Part shown: piece after piece, positions 15,201 to 23,705 of the stretch
Layout: every line of letters begins with the position of its first letter
Position numbering within the stretch: the first letter of the stretch is position 1
Assembly: GCA_938009335.1 (NCBI GenBank)
Contig: CALLHT010000100.1
Coordinates: 1-28,709, forward strand
Length of the DNA stretch: 28,709 nucleotides
Direction of reading: 5' to 3'
From: an uncultured Rhizobiaceae group bacterium
Lineage (GTDB): Bacteria; Pseudomonadota; Alphaproteobacteria; Rhizobiales; Rhizobiaceae
The notes under the pieces: generated by a model
Seen by the model: only the letters and a program-made list of their open reading frames with translations
Databases searched by the model: none
What the model was told of the DNA's origin: nothing
Made by a program: the position numbers and the translations under genes

Positions 15201-16073
15201 ATGAACTCTGTTAAGCCTGTAAAAAAAGCCGTATTTCCTGTCGCAGGTTTGGGAACCCGGTTCCTACCCGCAACAAAATCCGTACCAAAAGAAATGCTCA
15301 CTGTGCTTGATAAGCCGGTTATTCAGTATGCCGTTGACGAGGCAAAGAAAGCAGGCATTGAACACTTCGTTTTCGTGACAGGCAGAAACAAAGGGGTCAT
15401 CGAAGACCACTTTGATCTCGCGTACGAGCTACAGGATACACTCCAGAAACGCGAGAAAAAAGAAGCACTTGCAGTCCTCGAACATTATCAGCCGGCGGCG
15501 GGTCAAACCAGCTTCACACGACAACAGGCCCCTCTTGGGCTTGGACATGCTGTTTGGTGCGCGCGCGATATTGTGGGCAATGAGCCATTTGCGCTTTTGT
15601 TGCCTGATATGGTGATGAAAGACGAGAAAGGGTGCCTCTCCGGGATGATGGATCTTTACAGTCAGACTGGCGGTAATATCATTGCAACCGAAGAAGTGGC
15701 TTGGGAAGAAACCCACAAATACGGGGTCATTGAAAAGGGAAGTCCCGCAGGAGACGGTTTTGAAATCACTGGCATGGTAGAAAAACCGGCCCCAGGAACG
15801 GCACCATCCAATCTCTTTATCAATGGTCGCTACATTCTACAGCCAGAGATTTTCGACATCCTTGAAGATCAAAAGCCGGGTGCAGGCAACGAAATTCAGT
15901 TGACTGATGCCATGCTCACGCTTGCCAATCAGCAGTCCTTCTACGGCCATGTATTCACTGGCCAAACTTTTGATTGCGGGTCTAAAGCGGGCTTCATCGA
16001 AGCAAACATTGCTTTTGCATTAGATGACGCTGAGATTGCCGAACAAATCAGGGAAATGCTGAATACGATGTAA
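15201..16073 (+). CDS. galU: UTP-glucose-1-phosphate uridylyltransferase
   Basis: This 290-residue nucleotidyltransferase makes UDP-glucose from UTP and glucose-1-phosphate (the exoN role in rhizobia). The signature GLGTRFLPATKSVPKEM lies at residues 16-32 and is followed by the KPVIQYAVDEA block. LLPDMVMKDE carries a metal-binding Asp, and EKPAPGTAPSN, GRYILQPEIF and EIQLTDA are standard GalU segments. Length is typical. The ATG at 15201 follows GGAGAG. A TATGAT at 15175-15180 may be its -10 element. UDP-glucose feeds GalE, encoded divergently 152 bases away, and glucan or exopolysaccharide synthesis. Confidence 0.96.
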   Translation: MNSVKPVKKAVFPVAGLGTRFLPATKSVPKEMLTVLDKPVIQYAVDEAKKAGIEHFVFVTGRNKGVIEDHFDLAYELQDTLQKREKKEALAVLEHYQPAAGQTSFTRQQAPLGLGHAVWCARDIVGNEPFALLLPDMVMKDEKGCLSGMMDLYSQTGGNIIATEEVAWEETHKYGVIEKGSPAGDGFEITGMVEKPAPGTAPSNLFINGRYILQPEIFDILEDQKPGAGNEIQLTDAMLTLANQQSFYGHVFTGQTFDCGSKAGFIEANIAFALDDAEIAEQIREMLNTM

Positions 16074-16078
16074 CCATT

Positions 16079-16111
16079 GGACACAATACAATGCGTATTT
16101 TGTTTGTGTCC
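16079..16111. repeat. inverted repeat between convergent galU and beta-barrel genes
   Basis: GGACACAA (16079-16086) pairs with TTGTGTCC (16104-16111), and the stem continues inward with ACAA (16088-16091) and TTGT (16100-16103). It sits exactly between the galU stop and the beta-barrel stop codon, where a two-way terminator is expected. Neither side has a clear T-run, so it may only protect 3' ends or act together with Rho. Confidence 0.5.
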
Positions 16112-17682
16112 TAGCGTTGCAGTCTAACGCCCGCCCTTACACTGAACTCATCAAAATCTGAATCCGGTGCGTCTGATGAGAACGAAACATACTCACCATT
16201 CGCTGTTAGGGCTAGATATCTGTTCAACCAATATTGCGTACCCACGCCCAACTCAAACGTTGTGTTGCGGTCATCATTGGTTTCCAGTTGATAATCAATA
16301 TTGCCGTTAATCGACCAGCGATCTGTGATCCGGCGTTCTGCCAAAAGCCCTGCAGTATAAATAATTGAGCCATTCTCAGCTGCGTTAATCGAGGTGTTTG
16401 TTTCTGTACCCAAGGTTAATGCGAGTGTTGTGTCCCGCTCAGGAGACCAATTGAGCGTTCCGTTCAGCGTAAAGCCGTCCAGAGTATCAAGTGCCTCATC
16501 TTCAAAGTTTTGCGTGACATATCCAGCAGCAATCTCGCCCTGAACTTTGTCGCCTAAATCCAGTTCGACCCCACCGCGCAGTTCAAAAATTCTACTATCG
16601 CGCCGCAGACCATTGCGATCTCGAGGCAACTCAAAATCCCGGATTGCGTACCTTCCCTCCACATAAGGCGTGATCGCTGGCGAAACCTCATAACCAACGC
16701 GCAAGGTTGCACCATATTCAAGATTATTCAGATCATCTTGTGGGACAACAAGCGCCCCGCCTAGGCTTGCATTTTCAAATTCTTCGCGTTCGATCTCACC
16801 ACGCAATACAAATTGCAACTTGCGATCAGAGCGTTCCAGCTCAATGCCGCCACCATAGTTTTGGACAAGTGGTGTATCAACCGCTCCCGGAGCAAGGATA
16901 GTGCTGGTAAAATCTTGCGTTTGAGCAGTGTAAAATCCATCGGTCGTTACCGTGAACCCATCCACAAGGTCCAGGCGCAATGCTGTATTGGCATTGAATA
17001 GCGGGCGATCAATCTCGTCACTGTCAAAAGGCCTGCGATAGCTGCCGTTCAGATTGATTTGCAGTTCATGCCGCGACCAATCTGAAATCAAATTGAGCGC
17101 TGCATCTGTTTGTGAAAATCCGCCACCTTCACCGTCCACATTCTGAGAGACATTGCTGGAGTAACCGATTGTTTGTTCAAGGGACGCATCCGCCTCAAAC
17201 GTCCCTAACCTAAAGCCTGTCGCGCCAAAAGGATCGTCTTCGGGCACAGCTGTTTCGCTTGTTTGAACCGGGTCAACCGCAATATTGCCGCGTGGAGATT
17301 GATCAACACTTTGCGGATTAAAAATTTGCGGTGTCGGAGTTGCCGCTTGTGCACGCTGCTGCACACGGGGTGAAAGAGGTAGCGGATTTGGCCGCTGAGG
17401 TCTCACGGCCGGAACTGCAGTATCCTCGGCAGTTGTTTCGCTAACGAGTGTTTCTCCAAGCAATTGCGCACGCCTACCTGCAGCAGAATTCAAATCCAGA
17501 TTATCAGTCGTTCTTGGCGTTCCGGAAGAATTTCGATCAATAGAGCCACGCAGTTCGCCATCGAAAATAGACGCCTCGCCATTGCTTTGCGCCAAAGCTG
17601 TATTGGAAATTGCCAACATTGAGCTACCAACAAATAGTGTGGTCAAGTGTTGAACCAGCTTGGACTTTTTCGATCGGGTCAT
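16111..17682 (-). CDS. outer-membrane beta-barrel protein (BBP2-like)
   Basis: This 523-residue protein has a classical signal peptide: basic start TRSKKSK, hydrophobic core, and cleavage after NTALA at about 31. Residues 32-150 are a low-complexity Pro/Thr/Gln-rich region. From about 155 to the end there are alternating hydrophobic beta-strands with aromatic girdles (for example ELRGGVELDLGD, QGEIAAGYVTQNF, GTLNWSPERDTTLALTLG). The protein ends in SVRAGVRLQR; the last residue is Arg, not the usual aromatic. This matches the BBP2-type outer-membrane beta-barrel family common in rhizobia. Function is unknown. Its place between galU and kdsD suggests a role in envelope or exopolysaccharide export, but that is inference. 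It is divergent from kdsD, with 98 bases between their starts. Confidence 0.75.
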   Translation of the reverse strand: MTRSKKSKLVQHLTTLFVGSSMLAISNTALAQSNGEASIFDGELRGSIDRNSSGTPRTTDNLDLNSAAGRRAQLLGETLVSETTAEDTAVPAVRPQRPNPLPLSPRVQQRAQAATPTPQIFNPQSVDQSPRGNIAVDPVQTSETAVPEDDPFGATGFRLGTFEADASLEQTIGYSSNVSQNVDGEGGGFSQTDAALNLISDWSRHELQINLNGSYRRPFDSDEIDRPLFNANTALRLDLVDGFTVTTDGFYTAQTQDFTSTILAPGAVDTPLVQNYGGGIELERSDRKLQFVLRGEIEREEFENASLGGALVVPQDDLNNLEYGATLRVGYEVSPAITPYVEGRYAIRDFELPRDRNGLRRDSRIFELRGGVELDLGDKVQGEIAAGYVTQNFEDEALDTLDGFTLNGTLNWSPERDTTLALTLGTETNTSINAAENGSIIYTAGLLAERRITDRWSINGNIDYQLETNDDRNTTFELGVGTQYWLNRYLALTANGEYVSFSSDAPDSDFDEFSVRAGVRLQR

Positions 17683-17780
17683 TTACATTTTTCGCGACGG
17701 TGATTTATTGCCAAACCGTAAACTTTTGTGGTTAACGAATGGTTTCCATTGGTCGATACAACGCTAAGAAAGCCCATAAA

Positions 17781-18758
17781 ATGAACGCTTCGAATAACAC
17801 CGCATCGGCACTGAGAACCATCACGACTGAGATCAAAGGTTTGGAAACTCTTGCGCATGCGATCCAAGGAGAACTTGGCCATGCGATTGATCAAGCCTGC
17901 TCAACCATCAGTGATATAAAGGGACGCGTGATTGTAACAGGCGTTGGAAAGAGCGGACATGTTGGAGGCAAACTGGCTGCAACGCTTGCTTCAACCGGTA
18001 CACCTGCATTCTTTGTCCATCCCGCAGAAGCAAACCATGGCGACCTTGGCATGATCGCAAGAGATGATGCAGTGATTGCGCTATCTTGGTCAGGAGAAAC
18101 GGCAGAACTTAAAGGCGTTCTGGCATATGCAAGCCGGTTCAACATTCCGCTGATCGCAATTACACGCAACGCCGAGTCTGCACTGGGGCGCGAAGCAACC
18201 ATCTGCCTTGAACTGCCAAAAGTAGAAGAAGCCTGCCCGAATGGCCTTGCGCCTACCACATCCACAATCATGCAAATGGCGATTGGCGATGCGCTTGCTG
18301 TTTCCCTCCTTGAAGGTCGCGGGTTTTCTGCGGATGATTTTGGAATTTATCACCCGGGTGGATCGCTAGGTTCGAGCTTAACACGCATTTCGGAAGTTAT
18401 GCATAAAGGCGATGCGGTGCCATTGGTGCCGGAAGACACCCCCATGCCCGTTGCCATTATGACGCTTTCAGAAAAACGCTTTGGTTGTGTCGGCGTAACC
18501 AATGACAAGGGTGAATTGGTTGGAATTTTTACCGATGGCGACCTAGCAAGAAATTTGGATAAAAATCTTCAGGCGATGCGGGTCGATGATCTGATGACCA
18601 AAAGTCCTAAAACCATATCACAGGATGTTCTAGTAACTTCCGCAATGGCAACACTGAATGAATTTAATATCAGCGCTCTGATTGTAACGGACGGGAATTC
18701 TTCAATCCCCGTCGGTATTATTCATTTGCATGATCTATTGCGAATAGGTGTTGCTTAA
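17781..18758 (+). CDS. kdsD: D-arabinose-5-phosphate isomerase (KpsF/GutQ family)
   Basis: This 325-residue cytoplasmic enzyme converts ribulose-5-phosphate to arabinose-5-phosphate, the first step toward Kdo for lipid A core or capsule. The SIS domain (about 38-180) contains VTGVGKSGHVGGK with K57, PAEANHGDLG with H86 and SWSGET. The active-site histidine of YHPGGSLGS closes it. Two CBS domains follow (about 190-325). Length equals that of known KdsD proteins (about 325-328). An ATG 14 codons upstream (17739) exists but lacks a ribosome site, while the ATG at 17781 follows AAGAAAG, so I chose the latter. The stop codon shares bases with that of the convergent nfeD-like gene. KdsD versus the paralogue KpsF cannot be separated here; no capsule genes are nearby. 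Confidence 0.9.
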   Translation: MNASNNTASALRTITTEIKGLETLAHAIQGELGHAIDQACSTISDIKGRVIVTGVGKSGHVGGKLAATLASTGTPAFFVHPAEANHGDLGMIARDDAVIALSWSGETAELKGVLAYASRFNIPLIAITRNAESALGREATICLELPKVEEACPNGLAPTTSTIMQMAIGDALAVSLLEGRGFSADDFGIYHPGGSLGSSLTRISEVMHKGDAVPLVPEDTPMPVAIMTLSEKRFGCVGVTNDKGELVGIFTDGDLARNLDKNLQAMRVDDLMTKSPKTISQDVLVTSAMATLNEFNISALIVTDGNSSIPVGIIHLHDLLRIGVA

Positions 18759-19219
18759 ACACTCTCTACGTCAAGCGTACCAGCATCCGCTGAAACAACG
18801 CGGACTTTCGAACCCGCTTTTGCATCTTCACCACGTACACGCCAGGTGGTATCTCCAATTTTAACACGGCCGTGTCCGTTGGCGATTGCATCGGTAAGAA
18901 CACCCATCTGGCCGATCAATTGTGCGCCGCGCTCATTTAGGCCTTCTACTTCGCTCTTATCCCAATGATTGTCTTTCCAGATCTTACGACCGAAATATGC
19001 AACAATCAGAGATAAAACGAGGAACACCAGAACCTGCGCCTGCCAAGGCCATATGGAACTATCAACACCCAAAATGAGCGTAACAAAGCCAACGATCATG
19101 GCCGCAATCCCAGGCCATAGAAGGAAGGTGCTCGGCAGTACGATTTCTATTCCGAGAAGAACGAGACCCAAGACGACCCATGTCCAAGGTCCAAGAAGTG
19201 CTATAAAGTCTGCCATCAT
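18755..19219 (-). CDS. NfeD-like membrane protein
   Basis: This 154-residue short-form NfeD protein has three hydrophobic segments between about residues 5 and 75 (WTWVVLGLVLLGIEIVLP, an IAAMIVGFVTLILGV stretch, and QVLVFLVLSLIVAYF). A C-terminal OB-fold follows (about 92-150: GQMGVLTDAIANGHGRVKIGD). Short NfeD proteins are almost always encoded with an SPFH/stomatin-like partner and are thought to help organise membrane microdomains or proteostasis. Here the start ATG overlaps the SPFH stop as TAATG, so translation is coupled. A second ATG follows immediately (MM start). The stop overlaps that of kdsD on the other strand. The precise biochemical role is unknown for the family. Confidence 0.9.
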   Translation of the reverse strand: MMADFIALLGPWTWVVLGLVLLGIEIVLPSTFLLWPGIAAMIVGFVTLILGVDSSIWPWQAQVLVFLVLSLIVAYFGRKIWKDNHWDKSEVEGLNERGAQLIGQMGVLTDAIANGHGRVKIGDTTWRVRGEDAKAGSKVRVVSADAGTLDVESV

Positions 19220-20250
19220 TACTGGTTCCTCTTACCGAAAGCATCACTCGGGTTCACAACACCGGAGCTTGTCACAGAAGGCGTGGTGCGTGTGCGGTTA
19301 GGGGGTGTTGGTGAAGAACCACCATCCGTTGGCCCATTACCAAATACATCTTTCGCAATTTCACCAATCCCACCCAGAGAGCCTATTAGAGACGTAGCTT
19401 CAAGCGGCAGCATGATCACTTTCTGGTTGTCAGCCGATGCAATTTGACCAAGGGCTTCCGTATATTTCTGAGCGACAAAGTAGTTGATCGCTTGCGTATT
19501 TCCGCCTGCTATAGCTTCGGAAACCATGGTTGTTGCTTTAGCTTCCGCTTCTGCAAGACGCTCGCGCGCTTCCGCATCACGGAATGCTGCCTCGCGTTCG
19601 CCTTCCGCTTTCAGAATTTGTGATTGCTTTTCACCTTCGGCCTTCAAAATCTCGGCTTCACGGAACCCTTGTGCATCAAGAATATTTGCGCGTTTCTCAC
19701 GTTCCGCCTTCATTTGACGGTCCATAGCATCCACCAGGTCTTTTGGCGGGTTGATATCCTTGATCTCAATACGTGTAATCTTTACACCCCAAGGACCTGC
19801 AGCTTCGTCGACCACACGAAGTAATCGATCGTTTATCTCGTCACGTTTTGCAAGAAGTTCATCAAGATCCATCGAACCCATCACGGTACGGATGTTTGTC
19901 ATAGTAAGGTTCAGCAATGCGCGCTCAAGATCGCGCACTTCATAGGCCGCGCGTGGCGCGTCCTGGATCTGGAAAAAGGTTACTCCATCCGCACTGATCG
20001 TAGCGTTGTCTTTCGTGATCACCTGTTGGGTTGGCACATCAAGAACCTGTTCCATCATATTCATTTTTGCGCCAATCTGATCAACGAATGGAACAATCAG
20101 ATTAAGTCCCGGTTTCAAGGTTTTTGTAAACCGTCCGAAACGTTCGACAGTGTAATTAAAACCCTGCGGAATCTGCTTAACACCGGCAAAAATAACCAGC
20201 AGAACGACAACTGCCAGTACCAAAATCGCTATTTCAAATCCAAAAAACAT
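19219..20250 (-). CDS. SPFH/stomatin-like protein (QmcA-type)
   Basis: This 343-residue protein has one N-terminal membrane anchor (residues about 5-22), an SPFH/Band 7 domain (about 24-190: QIPQGFNYTVERFGRF, PFVDQIGAKMNMMEQVLDVP, WGVKITRIEIKDINPP) and a charged coiled coil at about 190-255. The coiled coil contains a near-duplicated unit (AEILKAEGEK then SQILKAEGER). A Ser/Thr/Pro-rich tail ends the protein. SPFH proteins of this type form large ring oligomers on the inner membrane and, in QmcA's case, encase the protease FtsH. It is the first gene of a two-gene operon with nfeD. The 124-base gap to rppH upstream probably holds the promoter. Confidence 0.92.
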   Translation of the reverse strand: MFFGFEIAILVLAVVVLLVIFAGVKQIPQGFNYTVERFGRFTKTLKPGLNLIVPFVDQIGAKMNMMEQVLDVPTQQVITKDNATISADGVTFFQIQDAPRAAYEVRDLERALLNLTMTNIRTVMGSMDLDELLAKRDEINDRLLRVVDEAAGPWGVKITRIEIKDINPPKDLVDAMDRQMKAEREKRANILDAQGFREAEILKAEGEKQSQILKAEGEREAAFRDAEARERLAEAEAKATTMVSEAIAGGNTQAINYFVAQKYTEALGQIASADNQKVIMLPLEATSLIGSLGGIGEIAKDVFGNGPTDGGSSPTPPNRTRTTPSVTSSGVVNPSDAFGKRNQ

Positions 20251-20374
20251 AGAATGCCCTCCTGCGCCCTATTGCGCATCAATTATCAACTATCTGTGAA
20301 CTTGATATGGTAATTGCATTTACAATTTACAAACAAAACCGGAACATTTCGGTTAACGTCTTGTAAAGATTTAT

Positions 20375-20890
20375 TTAAACCGCTCGCAAATATTCAGAAA
20401 ACGCCGAGAATACTCGCCTATACTGCTCAATCTTGAAATCTACAGTGAAATCAAGGGCTTCAGTTGCACTCATCCATCGCCAATCAAGAAACTCTTGCGG
20501 TTCATCTGTATGGTCTGCAGTAATATTGAACTCATGGTCGGCACCAACAAACTGAAATGCAACCCACTTTTGTTTTTGCCCGCGGAAGCGATCAAGCTTA
20601 TGGCCTGTCGCTTTATAGTTTTCCGGAAACTCATAAGTCCACCATTCATCGGTCGCAGCAATTAGCTCCACCGACTTAGCACCCGTCTCTTCCCAAAGCT
20701 CGCGCTTGGCAGCCTCAACAAGGTCTTCGGCTTCCTCGATTCCCCCTTGCGGCATTTGCCATTCACGTCCCGGAGAAACGATTTCGGGTCCGGCAATAGA
20801 ACTTTTGCCGAACCAGACAAGGCTTTCTTTGTTTATGAGACATATGCCAACATTGGGGCGGTAGGGCTTTCCTTCCCGCCAATCAGACAT
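20375..20890 (-). CDS. rppH: RNA pyrophosphohydrolase (Nudix)
   Basis: This 171-residue Nudix hydrolase removes pyrophosphate from the 5' end of triphosphorylated RNA and so starts RNase E-dependent decay. The Nudix box is intact: G49-x5-E55-x7-R63-E64-x2-E67-E68-x-G70 (GGIEEAEDLVEAAKRELWEE). The N-terminal YRPNVGICLIN and the WQMPQGG lead-in are diagnostic of RppH rather than of Ap4A hydrolases or MutT. KWVAFQFVG, EFLDWRWMS and FKIEQYRRVF are further family blocks. Its ATG lies two bases after the hemH stop, so the two genes are almost certainly one transcript. Length is normal. Confidence 0.94.
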   Translation of the reverse strand: MSDWREGKPYRPNVGICLINKESLVWFGKSSIAGPEIVSPGREWQMPQGGIEEAEDLVEAAKRELWEETGAKSVELIAATDEWWTYEFPENYKATGHKLDRFRGQKQKWVAFQFVGADHEFNITADHTDEPQEFLDWRWMSATEALDFTVDFKIEQYRRVFSAFSEYLRAV

Positions 20891-20892
20891 GA

Positions 20893-21945
20893 TTACATCC
20901 AGCCGGAAAGTTCGCGACGCACAAGCGCCTCAATCACATCCATGCCTTCTTTACTGTCATTCAAACAAGCAATGTGGTTGAAATTCTCGCCACCATGTTC
21001 ATGGAATATCTCTTCACCCTCGCCGGCAATTTCTTCCAGCGTCTCCAGACAATCAGAACTAAAACCCGGATTGAAAACGGCAATGTCTTTCATGCCCTCA
21101 TCACCCAGCTTTTCAATCGTCTTGTCCGTGTAAGGTTGAAGCCATTCCTCCGGTCCAAATCGCGATTGGAATGTGGTGATCAGATAGTCATCATCCATAC
21201 CAAGCTTCTCACGCAACAACCGCGTGGTCTTGTGACAATGGCAATGATAGGGGTCGCCCTTCTTGAAATAGCTTTGCGGGATACCATGATAAGAGGCCAC
21301 GATTTTTTCAGGCTTGTTTGGCATTTCCTCAATTGCATTCTCGATAGAAGCTGCAAGCGCGTCAATATATACGGGTTCATCGTGATATGGAGGAACTGTA
21401 CGAACCGCAGGCATCCAACGCATCTTCATCAGATGCTCAAATACTTTATCATTCACGGTCGCGGTTGTTGCCGCTGAGTATTGTGGATAGAGCGGGAAGA
21501 TCAGCAAGCGATCGCAGCCTTGCTCTTTCAGATATTCAAGCCGGGAAGGAATCGATGGATTGCCGTATCGCATTGCCCAGTCGACAACAATGTTGTCAAA
21601 ATCCTTCAGTGTTTCGCCAAGTTTGTCGGATTGCGACCGGGTAAAGGTGCGAAGCGGCGACTCATCCAGTTCTTCATTCCAGATAGTTTTATAAGCGGCA
21701 CCAGACTTTGCAGGGCGAACATTCAAAACAATCCCGAATAAAATCGGATACCAAAGCGCTTTTGGCCACTCGATCACGCGCTTGTCGGTCAAAAACTCGC
21801 GCAGATATTTGTACATGTTTTTCTTGTCATACCCATCGGGCGTGCCGAGGTTGACGAGTAGAACACCTACCTTACCAATTTTAACTGCGGGGTGTTCGGG
21901 AGGGAGAGGTCCGACACCGGATTTTGTTTCATTTTTCATAAGCAT
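20893..21945 (-). CDS. hemH: ferrochelatase
   Basis: This enzyme inserts Fe2+ into protoporphyrin IX in the last step of haem synthesis. It is about 350 residues from the ATG at 21945. The N-terminal VGVLLVNLGTPDG, the RYGNPSI and PLYPQYSAAT segments, catalytic His at about 220 in ASYHGIP, and Glu at about 301 in NPGFSSDCLETLEEI are all present. No extra iron-sulfur cysteines appear at the C-terminus. The frame extends to a TTG at 21975, and another ATG lies at 21939; none has a clear ribosome site, so the start is uncertain by a few codons. It is followed by rppH after two bases. Upstream, 123 bases separate it from the metal-transporter gene on the same strand. A partial Irr-like half-site is seen but I do not call it. 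Confidence 0.95.
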   Translation of the reverse strand: MLMKNETKSGVGPLPPEHPAVKIGKVGVLLVNLGTPDGYDKKNMYKYLREFLTDKRVIEWPKALWYPILFGIVLNVRPAKSGAAYKTIWNEELDESPLRTFTRSQSDKLGETLKDFDNIVVDWAMRYGNPSIPSRLEYLKEQGCDRLLIFPLYPQYSAATTATVNDKVFEHLMKMRWMPAVRTVPPYHDEPVYIDALAASIENAIEEMPNKPEKIVASYHGIPQSYFKKGDPYHCHCHKTTRLLREKLGMDDDYLITTFQSRFGPEEWLQPYTDKTIEKLGDEGMKDIAVFNPGFSSDCLETLEEIAGEGEEIFHEHGGENFNHIACLNDSKEGMDVIEALVRRELSGWM

Positions 21946-22068
21946 GGGAATAACCAGAGCATGGGAGGAATGCAATCTTCAATATGAATCCCAGATAGGG
22001 CGCAATGCACTCAAGACAACGAGTTTTCCTGATTCTTCCATCTAAACTTACGCGAATGTGAATGCGGC

Positions 22069-23058
22069 TCAGGAATTGATTGCAGCAACAAACAGCACAA
22101 GACCGATCAGGAAGATGAAACAGGCGCCCGTAATTTCGATGATTTGATTGACGCGCCCAAGAGATGCTTGTGCGCCGGAAATTCGTATTGCCATATTCTT
22201 CGCGGTAACTGCTATCATCGCCAGACCGGAAACCGCAAGCCCAGTGCCAATGGACATAGCAAACGTTGATGCAATGCCTGCAAGATAAAGTCCATTGGCG
22301 AAACAAAAGACCAAAACAATCAGCGCGCCGGTGCAAGGGCGTAGGCCAACCGCCAAAACAGCAGTCCAAGCTTCTTTAAGACCAAACTTGCCCATTAGAG
22401 TTTCAGGTTCCGGCATGTGCGAATGACCACAATGATCGCAAACGTCTCCATGGCCCTGGTGCTCGTGATCATGATGGTGACCGTGGGAATGGGAATGCTG
22501 ATGATCGTGAGCGTGCACCTTTGGTTTAGCGAAAAGTTTTCGCCACAAAAGCCAAATGCCAACCAGCATGACCCCAACGTAACTTGCCACTTCCATCCAA
22601 TAGGCCAGATCACCCGATTTAATGCCACTGCCACGTAAGGCGAGAATAAAAAACGAAATGACAAGAACTGCCGTCAGCCCTTGCATGAAGGCAGCCGCCA
22701 TAGAGACGATGAACCCGCGGCGCACTGCAACTTCATTCGCAACCATGTAAGACGAAATCACAACTTTGCCATGGCCCGGCCCCACGGCATGAAATACGCC
22801 GTATAGAAAGCAGATCCAAACAAGCGCCCAGAAATGAGCGCCTTCTCTTTTCATGGAAACCAGAATCTCTCGGATCGACTGGTGAAAAGCAGCCTGCTGC
22901 GTTCTGACCCAATCAAAGAAACCGGAAGCAAAACCACCGGTTGGAATTTGCTGCTCGTTGCGACCAATCCCCAACGAACTCTGCGCAAAGGCCTCGATCC
23001 CTTCACTCAAGAAGGCAAATAGGACAACTCCGAAACAGATCCAGCCCAATCTGTTCAT
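22069..23058 (-). CDS. NicO/RcnA-family nickel-cobalt transporter
   Basis: This is a 329-residue inner-membrane protein with an N-terminal hydrophobic segment and about six further membrane spans. The family motifs HAVGPGHGK (residues 90-98) and GLRPCTGA (238-245) are present. A central loop at 182-214 is extremely His-rich (15 His and 2 Cys in 33 residues), a usual metal-sensing or metal-handling loop in RcnA and NicO proteins. RcnA exports Ni2+/Co2+; other NicO members are proposed importers, so direction cannot be read from sequence. The ATG at 23058 overlaps the DUF1007 stop as ATGA, so the two are translationally coupled and probably work together. A TTG two codons upstream is a less likely start. 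Confidence 0.85.
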   Translation of the reverse strand: MNRLGWICFGVVLFAFLSEGIEAFAQSSLGIGRNEQQIPTGGFASGFFDWVRTQQAAFHQSIREILVSMKREGAHFWALVWICFLYGVFHAVGPGHGKVVISSYMVANEVAVRRGFIVSMAAAFMQGLTAVLVISFFILALRGSGIKSGDLAYWMEVASYVGVMLVGIWLLWRKLFAKPKVHAHDHQHSHSHGHHHDHEHQGHGDVCDHCGHSHMPEPETLMGKFGLKEAWTAVLAVGLRPCTGALIVLVFCFANGLYLAGIASTFAMSIGTGLAVSGLAMIAVTAKNMAIRISGAQASLGRVNQIIEITGACFIFLIGLVLFVAAINS

Positions 23059-23705
23059 GTGCAATCAATCGTCGCCCAAGAATAATACTCATCACCAAGA
23101 TCCTCCGTATTGGTAGGATCATCAAAAAATGCTTCCGCCAGCGTTTCAGAATTGTCGGCATAAAGTTCGTCAAAATTAGGGTGCACAACACTGGCCGCAC
23201 AACCCTTATTGTTTCCCGACACAGAAACACTTTCCACTGTGTAGTCAAAAGCCACATAGAAACTTGTGTCGCTGATCGAAACTTTAACCGGCTCATTTTT
23301 CATATTCTGCGGGGATGAAGGCTCAATCTCGAGAAGCATGATCATTTGACCATCTTTGAAATAGGCCTTTAGTTCATCCGGTTCGAAGAAATCTACGGGT
23401 TTGCCGGCAACACGAATAGCCGTGAAAAAATCAAACTCAGAGATCGACTTGTGAATCGTATCTGTAACTTCTTTCAGCTCGGCTTCATTGAGCTTGTCAT
23501 CACCGTCTTTATCAAAGTCAAGAATGATTGTTGCGCTAAATAGTTCATCAAATCGCCAGACGTGGCGAAGTTCTGTGAATTCACCCTTATCGTTGCGGAC
23601 AATCTCAATATTAGCATCTACGAATACATGCGGATGAGCATGCGCTGCGATGCACGGCGCAACTACAAACATGCCAGCAGTAATAATTTTTGCCAGTGAG
23701 CGCAT
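23055..23705 (-). CDS. DUF1007 periplasmic protein with EF-hand-like loop
   Basis: This 216-residue exported protein has a signal peptide (residues 1 to about 21). The predicted mature protein begins with the histidine cluster H22-A-H24-P-H26, which could bind metal directly. This is the DUF1007 family, often encoded next to NicO transporters as a presumed periplasmic metal-delivery component. Residues 65-76 read DKDGDDKLNEAE, a textbook 12-residue EF-hand calcium loop (ligands at 1, 3, 5, 7 and 12). The ATG at 23705 has GGAG five to six bases upstream; the GTG at 23723 is rejected. Its stop overlaps the transporter start by four bases. The metal (Ni, Co, Zn or other) is not known. Confidence 0.82.
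   Translation of the reverse strand: MRSLAKIITAGMFVVAPCIAAHAHPHVFVDANIEIVRNDKGEFTELRHVWRFDELFSATIILDFDKDGDDKLNEAELKEVTDTIHKSISEFDFFTAIRVAGKPVDFFEPDELKAYFKDGQMIMLLEIEPSSPQNMKNEPVKVSISDTSFYVAFDYTVESVSVSGNNKGCAASVVHPNFDELYADNSETLAEAFFDDPTNTEDLGDEYYSWATIDCT

Noticed and set aside
20353..20367. CtrA-like site TTAA-N7-TAAA upstream of the SPFH gene
   Set aside because: The second half-site does not match TTAA and such near-matches are frequent in AT-rich gaps.
22030..22055. Irr-type half-site (TTTAGA on the minus strand) upstream of hemH
   Set aside because: Only one half of the inverted element is present.
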